A DNA stretch of 21,435 bases from a virus. The notes beneath the pieces are model-generated. The model ran no database searches. It saw only the letters and a program-made list of their open reading frames with translations, and was not told the DNA's origin. Where the stretch lies: positions 1 to 21,435 of IMG/VR virus record IMGVR_UViG_3300025646_000451, one strand, 5' to 3'. The translations under genes were made by a program, and so were the position numbers. Below, piece by piece: positions 19,505 to 21,435 of the stretch (position 1 is the stretch's first letter; every line of letters begins with the position of its first letter).

Positions 19505-20779
19505 ATGATAGATATCAGAAGTATCTGGTTTCACGACAATATCTGGGCTTTAGCAATCGAATGTTCTACACCCGGAGACAAGTTGCCGTTTTTTAGAGGT
19601 CATATCGATACAGAGATCGATAATAATGTACTAAATCAAATAGAACATTTGATCATAGGAATCGCTCTCTATGAGCCTCAACTTAAGGGTGATTATACAC
19701 CTTGGTTAGAAGACTGTTTAAAGTTCTGTAAAGAAAGTAACATGTTTCCTAATCTAAAATCAGTTCATGTGTTATATGAAACTGCATCTATAAAATTCTC
19801 AAAGCTAACAGATTACTATCCTATATATGGATCTAGGGTAAGATTTTTCTTATTAAGATCAGACGACACTGAGAAAAAATCTATAGGTATAGATCATTCA
19901 AAACAGTGGAGTTTTAATAGGAATAAAAAAGCACTTTGGATGCTAGGAGATATTACTAATAGACCTCATAAATTTCCTCTGCTGTATAAATTTTTCGTTG
20001 AAGACGAGATGGACCGTCTTGATTATTCGTTAACTTATGTCTTGAATGCATGTCAACCTAATCAATTTCAAGAAGAAACTTACAGCATGTTACTAGATTG
20101 GATGAACGGATTATATGATCTAGATTTAGACTTAGCTAAGATGAAAGAATTATATTTTAAATTTGCTAGATCATTCGAGGGCGACCAGTTTGGAGAAATG
20201 GCTTTAAAAAAATTACATGCGTTTGATCTTGCTAATTATGTTTTCCCTCCTCAATACAATAATGCAAGTCTTATCATAAATCCAGAAACATGGTGGAGAC
20301 ATCCAGCTCAAGGTGTTTATCCAGAAGATAATATGGTCTTTCCGGTAACTGAAAAAACTTGGAAACCTATCGCAGTGAAAAAACCATTCATAGGTATAAG
20401 TGTGCAGGATACGTTCGAAAAGACATTAGAATCACTAGGATTCAGAACCTTTAGAAAGTACACTTGTCACCCTGAATTAGTAGATTTTGGTGAGGGTTAT
20501 ATCGCAGAAGATTTAGAAAAATACATCAATGTTGCATATGAGCGGGTGACCAGTTTCTTAGACTGTTGCGATGAACATCAAGATGAAATATGGCAAGACA
20601 TTGAACATAATCACAACCAATGGAAAATAGTGCTAGAACGTGAATGGGATTTATTATTTCAAGGGTGTCCCCCTCTCAAACATGTACCTAAAATAAAGAT
20701 ATTGAGACTATTCACAGTTCCCTTTCTAACCACTATTAATTCTGAAGAAGCCCGAAATCACTTGATATTCGGTTACTAA
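19505..20779 (+). CDS. Possible glycosyltransferase-like protein
   Basis: A 424-aa protein I cannot place firmly. Residues about 278-315 (VFPVTEKTWKPIAVKKPFIG, then LESLGFRTF) resemble the C-terminal donor-site motif of alpha-1,3-fucosyltransferase-like (GT10-type) and related viral glycosyltransferases, where EKT-W-KP-I is the nucleotide-sugar-binding part. The N-terminal 200 residues are alpha/beta with many aromatics. It has no signal peptide. The start lies six bases after the gp13-like stop, with AAGG 11 bases upstream, so it is probably on the gp13 transcript and late. A role in glycosylating virion or host surface structures would fit the neighbouring SGNH-like genes but is inferred. 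About 40% sure of the family. Confidence 0.5.
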   Translation: MIDIRSIWFHDNIWALAIECSTPGDKLPFFRGHIDTEIDNNVLNQIEHLIIGIALYEPQLKGDYTPWLEDCLKFCKESNMFPNLKSVHVLYETASIKFSKLTDYYPIYGSRVRFFLLRSDDTEKKSIGIDHSKQWSFNRNKKALWMLGDITNRPHKFPLLYKFFVEDEMDRLDYSLTYVLNACQPNQFQEETYSMLLDWMNGLYDLDLDLAKMKELYFKFARSFEGDQFGEMALKKLHAFDLANYVFPPQYNNASLIINPETWWRHPAQGVYPEDNMVFPVTEKTWKPIAVKKPFIGISVQDTFEKTLESLGFRTFRKYTCHPELVDFGEGYIAEDLEKYINVAYERVTSFLDCCDEHQDEIWQDIEHNHNQWKIVLEREWDLLFQGCPPLKHVPKIKILRLFTVPFLTTINSEEARNHLIFGY

Positions 20780-20790
20780 TATACTATAAT
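20762..20790 (+). promoter_or_regulatory. Sigma70-like promoter of the dNMP kinase gene
   Basis: TTGATA (20762-20767) and a consensus TATAAT (20785-20790) with a 17-base spacer. The -35 element lies in the end of the preceding gene. A short leader with AGGAGA precedes the ATG at 20821. Confidence 0.82.
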
Positions 20791-20820
20791 ATACTTAAAT
20801 CATTATCAGGAGACCCTCAT

Positions 20821-21435
20821 ATGATCGTAGGCATCACAGGCTTGATCGGTAGCGGTAAGGATACTGTAGCAGACTACCTTATTAGATTTCATGGATTCAA
20901 AAAACTAAGTTATGCAACACCACTTAAAGATGCTGTTGCCGCTATATTCGGCTGGGACCGAGAGTTACTAGAAGGCACTACACTATCTAGTAGACAATGG
21001 CGTGAAGAAGTTGACGAGTGGTGGGCAAAACGATTAAATGTTCCTCATCTTACTCCCCGATGGGTGTTACAGCACTGGGGTACTGAAGTTTGCAGGAGAA
21101 ACTTTCATAACGATATCTGGGTAGCATCGATAGAAAATACTCTACGCAAGATCAAAGACAATGTAGTTATTACTGATTGTAGATTTCCAAATGAAGTTGA
21201 CGCTATCAAGAATTCAGGTGGTACAGTTATTAGAGTAGTCAGGGGAGAAAATCCAGACTGGTTTGGTTATGCTGAAGAATATACTCTGACACAAAACCCA
21301 CAAGCACTCGCAAAATTGATGGATTATAATGTTCATGCAAGCGAGTATAGTAGCGTGGGATTGAAATATGATTATGTGATAGATAATAACGGGTCGATTG
21401 ACGATCTACATTATCTAGTAGAATCAATAATCGAC
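20821..21435 (+). CDS. Deoxynucleoside monophosphate kinase, T4 gp1-like, 3'-truncated by window end
   Basis: The first 205 residues of a dNMP kinase (T4 gp1 is about 241 aa), continuing beyond the window. It phosphorylates deoxynucleoside monophosphates to diphosphates for phage DNA synthesis. GITGLIGSGKDT (4-15) is the P-loop, with Lys13 and Thr15 contacting ATP phosphates. Characteristic family blocks follow: FKKLSYATPLKDAV, AIFGWDRELLEG, RWVLQHWGTEVCRR, DIWVASIE, VITDCRFPNEVD and VIRVVRG. The DCRFPNE block is typical of gp1-like kinases. A near-consensus sigma70-type promoter and strong AGGAGA ribosome binding site fit early expression, as expected for nucleotide metabolism. The gene lacks a stop here only because the window ends. 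Confidence 0.92.
   Translation, partial: MIVGITGLIGSGKDTVADYLIRFHGFKKLSYATPLKDAVAAIFGWDRELLEGTTLSSRQWREEVDEWWAKRLNVPHLTPRWVLQHWGTEVCRRNFHNDIWVASIENTLRKIKDNVVITDCRFPNEVDAIKNSGGTVIRVVRGENPDWFGYAEEYTLTQNPQALAKLMDYNVHASEYSSVGLKYDYVIDNNGSIDDLHYLVESIID

Overview
The window is a gene-dense, AT-rich stretch of a tailed-phage genome of the T4-like (myovirus) type, most similar in content to marine and freshwater T4-like phages. The evidence is neck and tail-completion proteins resembling T4 gp13, gp14 and gp15, a T4 gp1-like deoxynucleotide kinase, T4-late-type promoter octamers (GATAAATA and variants), virion and fibre proteins with N-termini common in aquatic phages, and an IscA-type auxiliary metabolic gene. 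I see no integrase, insertion sequence, tRNA or CRISPR array. The host cannot be fixed from this window.

Layout. Bases 1-7018 run rightward: a Q/A/P-rich protein cut by the window start, a ligase-like KxDG protein, a 43-aa basic protein, a small Thr/Ala-rich virion-type protein between its own late promoter and a strong terminator, four conserved unknowns, then IscA, an SGNH-like protein and a PD-(D/E)XK nuclease. Bases 7077-11694 hold a 1079-aa fibre-like protein, a 307-aa virion-type protein and a coiled-coil/membrane protein, closed by a terminator. Bases 11741-16238 run leftward: gp14-like, gp15-like, Nudix hydrolase, and a second SGNH-like protein. From 16361 transcription runs rightward again: a 403-aa unknown, a third SGNH-like protein, a DUF6356-like membrane protein, a 48-aa basic protein, gp13-like neck protein, a possible glycosyltransferase, and the dNMP kinase cut by the window end.

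Regulation is the most striking part. Two promoter classes are visible. Three sigma70-like promoters, each with a 17-base spacer, precede iscA, the 403-aa gene and the dNMP kinase gene. Late-type AAATA octamers precede structural and accessory genes. The late class itself splits in two: where a gene follows at distance it has a clear Shine-Dalgarno sequence, whereas five genes start exactly five bases after the octamer and have no Shine-Dalgarno, which predicts leaderless late mRNAs. Two late leaders are long and can fold; the one at 10346-10427 packs three consecutive hairpins and a 17-codon upstream ORF into about 80 bases.

Functionally, the window mixes virion neck/tail/fibre genes with small accessory cassettes (iscA+SGNH+nuclease, Nudix+SGNH, SGNH+DUF6356) placed at the edges of structural units. 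All family calls are by recognition of motifs and similarity from memory; no database search was run.
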